Positions 55,091 through 64,000 of a stretch of DNA of 64,000 bases are shown here, in pieces (the first letter of the stretch is position 1; each line of letters begins with the position of its first letter). The position numbers and the translations under genes are program-made. A model generated the notes under the pieces. It did no database searches. It saw only the letters and a program-made list of their open reading frames with translations, and had not been told where the DNA came from. The stretch comes from Aminipila butyrica (GTDB lineage: Bacteria > Bacillota > Clostridia > Peptostreptococcales > Anaerovoracaceae): NCBI RefSeq assembly GCF_010669305.1, contig NZ_CP048649.1, forward strand, positions 1,674,001 to 1,738,000, written 5' to 3'.

Positions 55091-55845
55091 TGGATAGTCT
55101 AATCTTGTTACACCGTAATATAAAATGGCGTTTTCATCATGTTTTTACTATCGTGATTACTATTTTACAGCCAGTGCTATGGCTTGTTTTGTATAGTGTT
55201 GTTGCCGGACAATCCATGAAAGGGATTGGAATTGCAAATTATACGGCTTTTGTGCTCCCAGGATTGATTGTGCTGGTTAGTTTTGGGGCACGCAGCAGCA
55301 GCGGCATGATGAATTATTTGATGAAAAGAGAGGGGAGCTTTTACCGGATATTGATTGCTCCGGTTAAAAGAAGTACTATTGTACTGGGTCAGGTGTTGGA
55401 AGCCGTCCTATGTACTTTCATCGAAGTCCTGATTATGTGCATAATCAGCTTGTTTTTTTCTGTAAGGATTGCCACTGGATTCACGGGCATACTTTTAATC
55501 GCTCTTTTGATATTTTTAACGGCTTTTTTCCTTTCGGGCCTTGCTTACGCCATCAGTCTTTGCCTTCCAAGTGAGGTCCTGTATGAAACGATAATGAACG
55601 CAATTGTTCTTCCCATCTTTTTTCTAAGTAGCGCATTGTTTCCGGCAGATGGATTGTCTGGGGGATTAAAAATTGCAGTCAATCTAAATCCATTTACTCA
55701 TGTAATCAATGTTTTGCGTGAGTTAATCTTACACGGAGATATTATCATTCATCATGTCGTTTTTGTTCTTCTTCTGCTTATCAGTATGTGTGGTATCAGT
55801 TTTTCGTGGGCTCTTTATAGATTGAAAAAAGAAACGGATTTATAG
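55090..55845 (+). CDS. ABC-2-type exporter permease
   Basis: 251 residues, six predicted membrane helices, ABC-2 family. GQVLEAVLCTFIEVLIMCII and FFLSSALFPADGLSGGLKI (shown in part) are the usual DrrB-like landmarks around helices 3 and 5. Its start overlaps the ATPase stop by one base. It forms the membrane half of the exporter. Confidence 0.9.
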   Translation: MDSLILLHRNIKWRFHHVFTIVITILQPVLWLVLYSVVAGQSMKGIGIANYTAFVLPGLIVLVSFGARSSSGMMNYLMKREGSFYRILIAPVKRSTIVLGQVLEAVLCTFIEVLIMCIISLFFSVRIATGFTGILLIALLIFLTAFFLSGLAYAISLCLPSEVLYETIMNAIVLPIFFLSSALFPADGLSGGLKIAVNLNPFTHVINVLRELILHGDIIIHHVVFVLLLLISMCGISFSWALYRLKKETDL

Positions 55846-56041
55846 AAAGAAAAAAGTGCTTCACGACGGAAATTAGAAATGTTGTTTGAGCAAGGAGGTT
55901 GTTCTGTAGCCATAAAGATGAATGGACAAGCAGCGGTCTTGAAATAAGCATCAAGTCCGCTGTCTATTGGAAGTCCAGGGACACGAGCCCTTGAGATCGG
56001 GTTGCTATGCTGTAGACAAATCATAAAAAATTAAAAAAATA
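55846..56041. other. Intergenic, possible coding relic
   Basis: About 200 bases after the ABC permease. Readable frames exist on both strands (plus: EQGGCSVAIKMNGQAAVLK then a stop; minus: a 69-residue frame) but neither has an RBS and I recognise no family. It may be an old gene fragment. Confidence 0.35.
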
Positions 56042-56083
56042 TTGACACTCACCTTGGTTTATGGTTTAAATTATGGCTATAAT
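56042..56083 (+). promoter_or_regulatory. Candidate MerR-type promoter for the mutS-like/merR operon
   Basis: TTGACA at 56042-56047 and TAAATT at 56067-56072 are 19 bases apart, the long spacing that MerR regulators correct. TTGGTT and TATAAT (56054-56059, 56078-56083, 18-base spacer) give an alternative. The operon's second gene encodes a MerR protein, so autoregulation is plausible. Confidence 0.45.
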
Positions 56084-56103
56084 CAAGGAAAAGGGGTGGT
56101 GAG

Positions 56104-57735
56104 ATGAGTAGCAGTTCAAGAAAATTACGTCAAGAAAAACTGAGAGAAAGATTTGGGAAGAATCCAGCAGAAAATGATGAAATATTTACAGACAGAAATC
56201 AATTTGACAAAATCAAAATCTATCACGATGAGAAGTGTGAACAGTTTGGTGAAGCAGAAATAGACGATATTACCTGGAATGATTTAGAAATGGACCAAGT
56301 ATTTTTAAGGATGAACAATACGAAGAGCTATATCGGAGAACAGATACTTTATCATCGCTTACATGACTTAGACCGTTGTAGGGATTGGAGTAAACTTGAA
56401 AATCAAATTCGTTATTATACAGAAAATGAACCAGGACGGATTCAGATTGAAGAAAAGTTAGTAGCTATCGGGAAGCAAAAAGAGGATTACTATCTACCAA
56501 CCTTTTTAATGAATCCGGAGTATTGGCATATTCAAAATAGTTTTATTTTACATTTGCTTCAGGTTTGTTTGTCGGTTTTTATAGCTGGAAGTATATTTAC
56601 GAATAATACTATATTTCTAGCAGGCCTATTAATTGTTGCACCAATTAATCTAATGGTTTATCTTACAACGAAACAAAGCTGTGAAGTGTACCTATACTCC
56701 TTGGGCAGTTTGAAACAATTATTGAAATTCAGTAAAATGGTGATGTCAAATGATAAATGGCGAGAAATATTTGCCACAGAAGAAATAGAATCTGCTATTA
56801 TGGATTTAAATAAATTATCGAGGATGATCGTATACCGGCCGGGCAGGAAATATGCAAGCATACCAGGTGATCTATTAGGTATTTTACAGGATTATCTGCT
56901 GGGAATTACTTTATATGATATTGCCACTTTTAATTATATTATGAAAATTATAAATCAAAAGCAGGATAACGTTTTAAAATTATACGAATTTGCTGGAAAC
57001 ATTGATATGGGGATTGCTATTGCATCGTTTCGGAAAAGTAAAGCTATTCATTGTCAGCCACAATTTATAGATGTGTCTGAAATTCATGTTCAAGGGATAT
57101 CCCATCCATTAATTGAACAGGCAATAACAAATGACTTTACCTTAAAAGACCGAGCTATTATAACAGGTGCCAATGCATCTGGAAAATCAACGTTTATGAA
57201 AGCCTTAGCAGTAAACATCATCATGGCACAGACGCTTCATACCTGTACAGCGAAGTCTTTTCAACTACCGATGCTTCAGGTGATGACCTCTATGTCTCTA
57301 CGCGATGACATTCTGACAGGTGAAAGTTATTATATTAAAGAAGTAAAATATTTAAAGAGAATGTTAGATCAAACGAATAGTCCGATATTAACATTATTTA
57401 TAATAGATGAAATCTTGAGAGGTACAAATACCGAAGAAAGAATGGCAGCAGCTTCTGCTATTCTTGATTATTTTGCGTATACAAAAAGTCTTATAATTGT
57501 GGCAACACATGATATGGAATTGGTCTCTGATATGAAAGATAAATATGAGAATTTTTATTTTGATAGTTATATTGATGAACAGGAAGTAAAATTTGATTAT
57601 TGTATCTACAAAGGGATTGGTGGAAAATCTAATGCAATTGAACTGCTGTCATTATTGCACTTTCCAGAAGAAATTGTACAGGCAGCCAAAAACAATATAG
57701 GGGGAGTAGCGCGTGAGAATTGGAGAGGTTGCTGA
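56104..57735 (+). CDS. Membrane-anchored MutS-family ATPase
   Basis: 543 residues. The C-terminal MutS ATPase domain is complete: Walker A TGANASGKST (354-363), the DDILTGESYY region, Walker B LFIIDEILRGTNTEER and the HD of ATHDMEL. The N-terminal half has two adjacent hydrophobic helices (about 147-186), and there is no mismatch-recognition domain or Smr domain. It is therefore neither MutS nor MutS2 but a membrane MutS-like protein known only as a conserved family in Bacillota. Its role is unknown. It overlaps the merR gene by 23 bases. Confidence 0.85.
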   Translation: MSSSSRKLRQEKLRERFGKNPAENDEIFTDRNQFDKIKIYHDEKCEQFGEAEIDDITWNDLEMDQVFLRMNNTKSYIGEQILYHRLHDLDRCRDWSKLENQIRYYTENEPGRIQIEEKLVAIGKQKEDYYLPTFLMNPEYWHIQNSFILHLLQVCLSVFIAGSIFTNNTIFLAGLLIVAPINLMVYLTTKQSCEVYLYSLGSLKQLLKFSKMVMSNDKWREIFATEEIESAIMDLNKLSRMIVYRPGRKYASIPGDLLGILQDYLLGITLYDIATFNYIMKIINQKQDNVLKLYEFAGNIDMGIAIASFRKSKAIHCQPQFIDVSEIHVQGISHPLIEQAITNDFTLKDRAIITGANASGKSTFMKALAVNIIMAQTLHTCTAKSFQLPMLQVMTSMSLRDDILTGESYYIKEVKYLKRMLDQTNSPILTLFIIDEILRGTNTEERMAAASAILDYFAYTKSLIIVATHDMELVSDMKDKYENFYFDSYIDEQEVKFDYCIYKGIGGKSNAIELLSLLHFPEEIVQAAKNNIGGVARENWRGC

Positions 57736-58408
57736 GCAGACCGGACTCAGTATCAGTAATATTCGATTTTATGAAAAAAAGGGTTTAATAGAGCCGGCCA
57801 GAGAACGGCACAATAAATATCGAGATTATACAGAAGAAGATATGAAACGGTTAAAATGGATTATCTTATATCGGAAAATGGGCATTCCCCTTGAGAGCAT
57901 TTATTTGTTGGTGAAAAAAGAGCGCTCAATTGAATTCGTGATTGAAAAGCAGATAGAGGATTTATTTGTAAAGCAGGAGAGTATACGAGGTTCAATTGTT
58001 TTGTGTCAAAAGATGATAAAAGACCAAGACTTTAAACAGATGGATGTAGATTATTATTTAAATTATATCAAAAGTGAAGAAGCAGCGGGAACGAAGTTTG
58101 ATGAGATGGATGAATTATTAACAGATTTTGCTGCATTTACACAGTTTAACTGGATTGCTGGAACTGCATGCGTGAGGTCAATATTCTTGAAGACTTGGAT
58201 GAATAGGTTAGTTCTGTTGCTTTGGGGAATGGTATGGCTGTCGATACCAGCTAATGGAATTGTTGGTGCGTGTTTGAAGATGAACAGTAGTAGCCCTGGA
58301 ATAATACTATTCTGGGTAATCTGGTCGTTTTTTTTGGGTATAGCATTTTTACAGTTCAGAACTTTAAATTATCCAGTTAAATGTAGCATTTCATGTAAAA
58401 AAATTTGA
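57713..58408 (+). CDS. MerR-family regulator with C-terminal membrane helices
   Basis: 231 residues, GTG start with GGGGGAG upstream inside the mutS-like gene. The N-terminal MerR HTH is complete (IGEVAEQTGLSISNIRFYEKKG shown by IGEVAEQTGLSISNIR), with the coiled-coil dimer helix to about residue 110. Two hydrophobic segments at about 165-187 and 196-214 would anchor it in the membrane, an unusual design. The overlap with a membrane MutS-like ATPase suggests the two act together at the membrane. Confidence 0.88.
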   Translation: MRIGEVAEQTGLSISNIRFYEKKGLIEPARERHNKYRDYTEEDMKRLKWIILYRKMGIPLESIYLLVKKERSIEFVIEKQIEDLFVKQESIRGSIVLCQKMIKDQDFKQMDVDYYLNYIKSEEAAGTKFDEMDELLTDFAAFTQFNWIAGTACVRSIFLKTWMNRLVLLLWGMVWLSIPANGIVGACLKMNSSSPGIILFWVIWSFFLGIAFLQFRTLNYPVKCSISCKKI

Positions 58409-58503
58409 GTCAGCAGAATCTTTTTAACGACTAATCATGTTGGTGCTTATGTGTTGTTGCACCAGATATATTCGAAAAATTCTTAATTTTACCAAACCGA
58501 CAG

Positions 58504-58532
58504 TTGCGATTTTCCTTTTATTGGAGTATAAT
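58504..58532 (+). promoter_or_regulatory. Sigma-A promoter of the 63-residue gene
   Basis: TTGCGA and a perfect TATAAT with a 17-base spacer lie 45 bases upstream of the TTG start at 58578. A weak hairpin (TGGTGC/GCACCA, about 58450-58470) precedes it and may end the merR transcript. Confidence 0.75.
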
Positions 58533-58577
58533 AAGCACATCGGTTATATGTATGTGTAAATTGCGGAGGTACGTGAG

Positions 58578-58769
58578 TTGTTTAGGGGAAACTTTGAGAG
58601 TGACGGATATCAGTATGATCCGAGTGTACAGGAAGAACGGGAAGATTTTTTAAGAGAGATTATGATTCAGCTGGTTGAGTCTGGAATGACTGGAAAAGAA
58701 ATCGCTGAGATGACCCAATTCACGGAAGAAGAAGTCATTGAGGTGTTCGATAGCAAGGCGTGGAATTGA
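58578..58769 (+). CDS. Hypothetical small protein with HTH-like C-terminus
   Basis: 63 residues, TTG start 8 bases after GGAGG. It is acidic; the C-terminal GMTGKEIAEMTQFTEEEVIEV resembles the helix-turn-helix tail found at the end of Rpn-type nucleases and some phage proteins. Its own promoter and terminator make it a credible gene. Function unknown. Confidence 0.65.
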   Translation: MFRGNFESDGYQYDPSVQEEREDFLREIMIQLVESGMTGKEIAEMTQFTEEEVIEVFDSKAWN

Positions 58770-58816
58770 AGCTCCCAAGGTTGGAACTTTATTATATAAA
58801 AACATAGATAAGGTAT

Positions 58817-58847
58817 AAAAGGATAGACTTGCAGGTCTGTCCTTTTT
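58817..58847 (+). terminator. Intrinsic terminator
   Basis: AAAAGGATAGAC and GTCTGTCCTTTT pair with one G-U around TTGCAG, followed by TTT. The 254 bases to the next gene show no other feature. Confidence 0.9.
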
Positions 58848-59101
58848 TTATGCTTTCTTTTGCTCCGGAGCAGCGAATAAAGGGGGGGAGCGTGTCAGCT
58901 CCCTGCCTCCATTCTCTATCGGCATAAATTTACAGCTGAAATAATATATTGTATTTATATCACTCAGATTTAAAGAAGAGATGCAATTGCTGCTCAGAGC
59001 GAAGCAGAACCAGGAAGTATGTTGAATCTTGCGACGAGAGCTAATCTTAAAAAACACATAATGGGTAGGAACGGAAAAAGGATTCAAAAGGGAGAAGTAA
59101 T

Positions 59102-60121
59102 ATGGCAAGGGTGCGAAGAAGGCCAAGAAAGAAAAATATGCGAATCCCAAGGCTTATCCTTGCAATAGTGGTTATACTGCTGTTTTTGGGTTCCCTGCTA
59201 ACTATTTTAGGGCGATTTATGACTGCAACAAATGACAACCTAGAGGAGGCTTATAAGAAGGCGGCAGATTTGGCCGGATGTACCTGGGAGGAATTGGTAG
59301 TATATGATATGGTACGTTTCGGCAATAAGCTGGACGATGTGGATCCATATCAATCGGCAGTAGATTTTTTAAATATGTATTATCAAATTGGGGAATATAC
59401 TCAGGTCGATGGGGAGGGCTTTTGGAAGATGGTATCCTCAGGCACGTTAGGGGCGTCGGAGGATATATGCGGCTGGCTTCACTTGTCTGCTAATAGCGAT
59501 ATCCAGAGTATTCTGGAGGCGGCTAGTGAATATACAAGACCTCAGTATCTGGTGCGGTTTTACCCCAAAGAATTGGACGACCTGATGCTGGAAAAGAAGT
59601 TTAATGAAGAGCAAATCCGGTGGGCGGATAGGCTTATGAACGCGGGAACACTGGAGCAGCTGTTTGAACATGTTAATGACTTGCCATATTACATCCAATC
59701 AGAGGTAGGTGGGTATTTTGCTTGGCCTACGCCGGAGCTGCATACGGTAACCTCAAAGTTCTCTGCTGCAAGAAAGCATCTGATTCTAGGCATTACTAGA
59801 GCACATAATGGTGTAGATATAAGCGGAGCTGACGCCATGGGATCTCCAGTGGTAGCCATCGATGATGGTGTCGTTCTATCGGTTAATCTAAACGGCGGGG
59901 AGCGGGGCGTTAATATTCGCGTGCAGCACAACATGGGCGAAGATGTATGGGTATCCCGCTATCAGCATCTAGCTTCTGTTGAAGTGGAGGTAGGGCAGGT
60001 GGTAGCCAAAGGGACTGTCATTGGCACAGTGGGTAATAGTGGAATCAGTACTGGACCACATCTGCATTTAGAGCTGACCTACAATGGCGTGCTGGTAGAT
60101 CCTTTGCCGATGATTAAGTAA
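59102..60121 (+). CDS. M23-family peptidoglycan endopeptidase, membrane-anchored
   Basis: 339 residues, AAGGGAG before the ATG. A basic N-terminus and one membrane helix (about 14-38) hold it outside the cell. Residues about 45-200 are helical with no family call. The C-terminal lysostaphin-like M23 domain has the zinc ligands HNGVDIS (HxxxD) and GPHLHLEL (HxH). It probably trims cross-bridges in cell wall or spore cortex, or scaffolds a lytic partner. Confidence 0.9.
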   Translation: MARVRRRPRKKNMRIPRLILAIVVILLFLGSLLTILGRFMTATNDNLEEAYKKAADLAGCTWEELVVYDMVRFGNKLDDVDPYQSAVDFLNMYYQIGEYTQVDGEGFWKMVSSGTLGASEDICGWLHLSANSDIQSILEAASEYTRPQYLVRFYPKELDDLMLEKKFNEEQIRWADRLMNAGTLEQLFEHVNDLPYYIQSEVGGYFAWPTPELHTVTSKFSAARKHLILGITRAHNGVDISGADAMGSPVVAIDDGVVLSVNLNGGERGVNIRVQHNMGEDVWVSRYQHLASVEVEVGQVVAKGTVIGTVGNSGISTGPHLHLELTYNGVLVDPLPMIK

Positions 60122-60627
60122 AAGAATAGAACAGCATATTCCATAACTTTGGGTTGAAGCTTTCAGAAAAAGCGGTCCTAGCTGAGCTAGCAGGATTGTG
60201 AATCATTTAGGGAGCATCTGGATGGGCAAATTAAATTATTAGAAATCAAATTTTTCATCCACACCATAAAAGTAAATATTTTACAGTAAAATATTTACAA
60301 AAACAAAAAAGCATGATAGAATAAAGATATGCCAGACTTAGAACATACCGAGGGTGTATCTTGACAAGAGAATAATATGAGGGTGAAATATAAAGATGGA
60401 CAAAAAGGATTTGTTGTATAGACAAGTTTAAGTATGTGGACCTGATTTTTACATATAAAATATATGCATGCAGAAAAGTCTATAATTTACTTGCCGTGTG
60501 CAGTCCATGTACGGCATAATAGGTTATATAGAGGTAAGATGATTTTATACGAGACTATAATGCTATAAAGAAAAAAGCTGATTTATAGGATTCTATCAGT
60601 CGAGTCATTGGGTAGAGGGGAGAAGCC
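60122..60627. other. Long intergenic region before the SLH gene
   Basis: About 500 AT-rich bases without a supported gene. TGCCGT and ACGGCA (60493-60516) form a weak stem. Several TATAAT-like strings occur (for example near 60482-60490) but no full promoter can be chosen. The length suggests a regulated leader for the surface-layer gene. Confidence 0.4.
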
Positions 60628-61734
60628 ATGAAGAAAAAAATAGTGTGTGTAATTTTAATAGGAATTCTGCTGTTGGGAACGGTATCAATCGTTTATGCCG
60701 AAGAAAGCGCCATATCTGTATGGAATCCAGCATCTAAAATGGAGTTTAAAACCATTTATACCGATATCGAGAGCGGCAACTGGGCCTATGAGGCAGTAAA
60801 TGCTATGGCTGAGAAAGGTGTGGTTAAGGGTTATCCTGATGGCAGCTTTAAGCCGCTGGGTACTGTAACCTACGGAGAATTCATCAAAATGGCCTTAATT
60901 GCGGGCACAGGTGAGGATATAGGAAATGCTCCGGCAATCAACGAAAAAACTGGAGCAAAGCAGAACTGGGCTTTAAACTACTATACTGAAGCGTTGGGAA
61001 AAGGCTATTTTGGCAGTACAGACATCAAAGCCGAACAGCTAGACCGCAGTATTCCTAGAAGCGATATGGCCTTGATTACGTCCTCTATACTAGGAGACAT
61101 AAAAATAGAAAACTATGACAAGCTGGAAAACAGTTTAACCGATGTAAACTCAACTGTTAAAAACGACTATGACATCATCAAATCCTACGCCAGCGGTATT
61201 ATAACTGGGTATGAGGATAATACCTTTAAACCGGAAAACACCTTGACCAGAGCCGAGAGCGCAACAGTAATTTATCGCCTGACCGATGAAAGCAAAAGGA
61301 TACTTCCTGGAGAAAAGAAAGAAGAAAATAACAGTACCTCCGGGACAGACATTGCTTCTGTGATAAAGAATTATAAAACTTATGGTGAGAGTAAGTATAG
61401 TGGTACGGATTCTGATGGTATATATGAGGAGTGGATGGAGCCGGGAGCCTTTGCGGAGGCCACCAGTTACGAATTTGTAACAGATATGTCAGCGTATAAG
61501 GTGGAAGAAAGAATTAACAACGGAACGAAGGGCCTTAGAATCAATGGTAAGCATCCTTTAGAATTAGGATGGGGAAACTTATATCTAATGAAAGATGATG
61601 CAATAGTGGAGTTTACAAGCAATGGTATTCATGAAGCAGATATTACCACCATCGAATATTTCGTTTTTCCAAGATATAAGAATACGCATCACGTTGTTGG
61701 AATTATGCCAAATCCTTTATACAAAGGGCAGTAA
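60628..61734 (+). CDS. S-layer-homology (SLH) domain surface protein
   Basis: 368 residues with a signal peptide (KKKIVCVILIGILLLGTVS, cleavage near VYAEE). Three SLH modules follow: YTDIESGNWAYEAVNAMAEK with GYPDGSFKP (about 39-95), a degenerate one (about 105-150) and DIIKSYASGIITGYEDNTFKP (about 160-225). SLH domains bind secondary wall polymers. The C-terminal 120 residues (after a Lys/Glu/Ser linker) are a distinct domain I do not recognise. GAGGGGAG precedes the ATG. Confidence 0.9.
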   Translation: MKKKIVCVILIGILLLGTVSIVYAEESAISVWNPASKMEFKTIYTDIESGNWAYEAVNAMAEKGVVKGYPDGSFKPLGTVTYGEFIKMALIAGTGEDIGNAPAINEKTGAKQNWALNYYTEALGKGYFGSTDIKAEQLDRSIPRSDMALITSSILGDIKIENYDKLENSLTDVNSTVKNDYDIIKSYASGIITGYEDNTFKPENTLTRAESATVIYRLTDESKRILPGEKKEENNSTSGTDIASVIKNYKTYGESKYSGTDSDGIYEEWMEPGAFAEATSYEFVTDMSAYKVEERINNGTKGLRINGKHPLELGWGNLYLMKDDAIVEFTSNGIHEADITTIEYFVFPRYKNTHHVVGIMPNPLYKGQ

Positions 61735-61783
61735 CTTATTAAAAGAAGCGAAACCACTTAAGATTATAGGTATAATAAAAAAA

Positions 61784-61874
61784 GAGCCGTAATGATGACC
61801 GGCTCACTTAAAGGGAATAACGAATTACGCTAAACCACTCAAGGGTGCCAACCGGAAGAGTGATTTTGGCGTTA
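61784..61874 (+). promoter_or_regulatory. Structured leader upstream of the large secreted protein
   Basis: Two hairpins lie in the 235-base gap. The first pairs GAGCCG (61784-61789) with CGGCTC (61800-61805). The second is longer: ACGCTAAA (61827-61834) with TTTGGCGT (61865-61872) and CACTC with GAGTG inside, closed further by TAACG/CGTTA. No T-tract follows on the plus strand, so it is not a plain terminator. It may be a cis-regulatory RNA or a repeat element; no known riboswitch class fits. Confidence 0.35.
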
Positions 61875-61969
61875 TCTTAGGCTACAATAGCAAGCATTAA
61901 CATAGCGAATCTCAACTGAAACAACAATAAAAACAGCTTAAGAATGGGTAGAAGGAGGAATCCTAATAT

Positions 61970-64000
61970 ATGATAAATAACTTAATACTACGAAACGGAA
62001 TAGCGTTTCTTTTAATTATGACCCTGATTTTTTCGGGGTCTTTTCTTTATCCTGGTGAAGCTTATGCTCAGGTAGTAGAGAAGCTGGTCACCAAGTATCA
62101 CCTGGACATCGGTGTGCAGCAAATCTGGGGAACAGAGGATAAATACGGAACTATTATCTGGGATGATGATGTAGGCCCTGGAGGCAGTATGTATGTATCA
62201 ACCAGCATACCCCTTCCCAAAGAGGTATATAACGTGAAAGCTTATCAATATAGTTCCAAAAAGTTCGATTGGAATGACTCGGAACATTATACCAGCAATA
62301 TGACAAGCATAGCGTATTATGAAGATAATTATGAAGATTATGCAGCTAGCTCAATTACTGTGTATAGTGCTGTGCCAAGCGGTAAAACCGTCAACTTTTC
62401 ATATAATGCCAGTATGAGCAGTAAGCGCCAATATGACTTAACTCAAAAATTAAATGATATACAAATCAATGAAGTCTTCCAGCTGATGGCCGGTCCCTAT
62501 TCCAAGAACCCGGAAGAGGATGTTAAAAAGGGCTTTCCGGACCTATATAAAAAGCTAAATGTTGGAAGAAATGGTGTCGATAAAAAAGTCCATGCCTACA
62601 TGTTTTTCACTCCTGTCATTCTTCAGTATGACGTAAAGGAGATGGTAGAGATTCCCGACCCAGACCCAGAGAGCCTTATTGCAGACCTGGAGGCACCAAA
62701 AGAGGCTAAAAAGGGGGAGGACTTTAAGGTGCTGGATGCCTGTAGAGTAGGGGAAAAAACGAAGCTTGCTTATGCAGAGCTTTATCGGAAGGTGGATGAT
62801 GGACCAAAGGAACTGATTGCAACCTGGGAGGGGACGGGCGGAGTCGGCAAAAATACGGGTCAAAGCATCAGTCAATTCTTTTTAAACGAATGCACAGTAG
62901 TTTATGAAATAAAAGGGGTGACGATAAGCGGATTATCCGACACAGCTAGTATTACCGTAAACGTCATAGACGGAAGGCAAATCGGCGCAAAGGCCGTATT
63001 GGAGCTCGACCCATATACCTATGAAGGCCACCCGGCCGATGCGGAGGACTGGTCGGAGTTTACGGTGGATGGGGACCGATATTCCGCCAAACGGGCCTAT
63101 GAAGAAAAGCTTGCTTCCAATAAATTTAAAACGGAGGGGGGAAGCATCAAAAAGGATGGTTATGATGCCATTGTAACCTATCCGAAAAAAGGCTTTTATC
63201 CGGTTAACCTGGAAGTCACCATAAAGTCTACCAGAGAGAAGCTGACCGATACAAAAAATATCGAAGTAAGAAAGACCCCTTATGTTATGGACAATCTGGG
63301 GGGCTTTCAGAAACAGAACCGGAAACAGATTCTGACCTTCAACATTGCCACCTACCCGGACAAGCCTATCACCGATTACGACATCACCATTAAGGATTTA
63401 AAGAGCAATGAAGTCATTAGTCTAACTAAAGATGCTCCCCAGGAAAATGGCGCATGTATAAAGACCCGGCAGGTAGACAGTGAGGTGCAAAACACATACT
63501 GGACGAAGCTCACCGTAGAGTTCTTGACTAAGTACCCCCGCTACAGCCTGACAGGAGAGGAAAGCAGAAGATTTTCCTATAGAATCAAGGTAACAGACAG
63601 CAAGGGAGACACCGACGAAGCATATAAGGAATTTGATGTGGCTCCGGACAAGCCGCCTTTTCCGGCAATAAATATGCAAACCGTCTTTTTAAGAGCCCAA
63701 GGGACGAATACTGCTGAGCTGAAAGCAGAAGATGCGAGTCAAAGTGACGGGGACCAGCTCCTTAGAACGTGGAGTCTCTTAAATTACAGTCCCTTGGACC
63801 AGAAGAAAATAGGAGACTTCACAAAGGCGACCCAGGCCGAAGGCTATGAGAACCTAGCCTTTGGCACCAATCAAGCCATCGGCTGGAAAAAGGACGGGGT
63901 AGGCAAGACAGCCATCAAGCTTCACGTTAAAGACATCTGGATTGAGCCTACACTGGAGGAATACATTACCCCGGCGGATTATCTGGAAGGGGAAATCACC
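61970..64000 (+). CDS. Large secreted protein with Ig/PKD-like repeats, 3' truncated by window
   Basis: An open frame of 677 codons runs to the last base, so the C-terminus is missing. AAGGAGG lies 11 bases before ATG 61970. A signal peptide (about 1-36, ending near GEAYAQ) is followed by a folded N-terminal region with many Tyr and Asp, then beta-rich segments starting with GEDFKVLDACRVGEKTKLAY, VTYPKKGFYPVNLEVTIKS-like and YRIKVTDSKGDTDEAYKEF, which look like PKD/Ig-type repeats. Placed after an SLH protein, it is probably a cell-surface or S-layer-associated adhesin or scaffold. Confidence 0.8.
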   Translation, partial: MINNLILRNGIAFLLIMTLIFSGSFLYPGEAYAQVVEKLVTKYHLDIGVQQIWGTEDKYGTIIWDDDVGPGGSMYVSTSIPLPKEVYNVKAYQYSSKKFDWNDSEHYTSNMTSIAYYEDNYEDYAASSITVYSAVPSGKTVNFSYNASMSSKRQYDLTQKLNDIQINEVFQLMAGPYSKNPEEDVKKGFPDLYKKLNVGRNGVDKKVHAYMFFTPVILQYDVKEMVEIPDPDPESLIADLEAPKEAKKGEDFKVLDACRVGEKTKLAYAELYRKVDDGPKELIATWEGTGGVGKNTGQSISQFFLNECTVVYEIKGVTISGLSDTASITVNVIDGRQIGAKAVLELDPYTYEGHPADAEDWSEFTVDGDRYSAKRAYEEKLASNKFKTEGGSIKKDGYDAIVTYPKKGFYPVNLEVTIKSTREKLTDTKNIEVRKTPYVMDNLGGFQKQNRKQILTFNIATYPDKPITDYDITIKDLKSNEVISLTKDAPQENGACIKTRQVDSEVQNTYWTKLTVEFLTKYPRYSLTGEESRRFSYRIKVTDSKGDTDEAYKEFDVAPDKPPFPAINMQTVFLRAQGTNTAELKAEDASQSDGDQLLRTWSLLNYSPLDQKKIGDFTKATQAEGYENLAFGTNQAIGWKKDGVGKTAIKLHVKDIWIEPTLEEYITPADYLEGEIT

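Noticed and set aside
55815..56024. 69-residue minus-strand ORF
   Set aside because: Overlaps the ABC permease end, has no RBS and no family I recognise.
61784..61874. c-di-GMP riboswitch
   Set aside because: The hairpins lack the conserved GEMM core and tetraloop arrangement.

Overview
The window reads as chromosome from a spore-forming member of class Clostridia (Bacillota). Supporting signs are low to moderate GC, strong AAGGAGG-type ribosome binding sites, an ispH-rpsA fusion, a SpoIID/LytB-domain protein, DUF4183/DUF11 spore-surface-type proteins and S-layer-homology (SLH) proteins. I did not assign a genus.

Layout. (1) 3-5901: the distal part of a Tad/Flp pilus-type secretion operon (CpaF ATPase cut by the window start, TadB, TadC, a 50-residue Flp-like pilin, three TadE/TadG-like pseudopilins, one unknown). 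(2) 6009-10695: a sigma-54 activator, three tandem-type enhancer repeats, a near-consensus -24/-12 promoter, then MFS transporter, cyclase-family hydrolase and BKACE (DUF849) enzyme, a small catabolic operon of unknown substrate. (3) 10764-25895: core housekeeping genes: SPOR protein, rarA, ispH-rpsA fusion, shikimate kinase, recN and argR (minus strand), ruvCAB, SpoIID-like protein, queA, tgt, rlmD. (4) 25889-33080: an AT-rich accessory island inserted at the 3' end of rlmD and bounded by a 24-bp perfect direct repeat. It encodes five proteins in one direction: an Abi/DRT-like reverse transcriptase, a PIN-like nuclease, a candidate PD-(D/E)xK nuclease, an HNH/zinc-ribbon protein and a protein with two HEPN-type Rx4H motifs. 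This is the best candidate for an undescribed (defence) system. (5) 33159-37627 minus: four spore-surface-like proteins behind a promoter that fits the sigma-K consensus. (6) 38139-46378: P1B-4-type metal ATPase, DJ-1/PfpI protein, DDAH-like hydrolase with a divergent LysR regulator, a scar of IS256 and DUF6933 remnants, a 14-TM-type MFS exporter, a DbpA-like RNA helicase. (7) 46693-52815: VOC protein, DUF2249/AhpD-like fusion, DUF3298 protein, a tightly coupled methylation-damage operon (ogt, EamA exporter, adaA, DUF1848), Lrp regulator and AhpD-like protein. (8) 52923-58769: decayed ABC fragment, AraC/GyrI regulator, truncated GyrI-like ORF, ABC exporter pair, then a membrane-anchored MutS-like ATPase overlapping a membrane-anchored MerR regulator. 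(9) 59102-64000: M23 peptidase, SLH protein and the start of a very large secreted protein that runs off the window.

How parts work together. ruvABC, recN, rarA, ogt and adaA give a strong recombination/repair content. queA and tgt make tRNA queuosine. The sigma-54 unit probably imports and cleaves an organic acid. The island genes share composition, orientation and boundaries, which suggests acquisition as one cassette. No tRNA, rRNA or CRISPR array was seen. All functional calls come from reading motifs by eye; no database search was possible.
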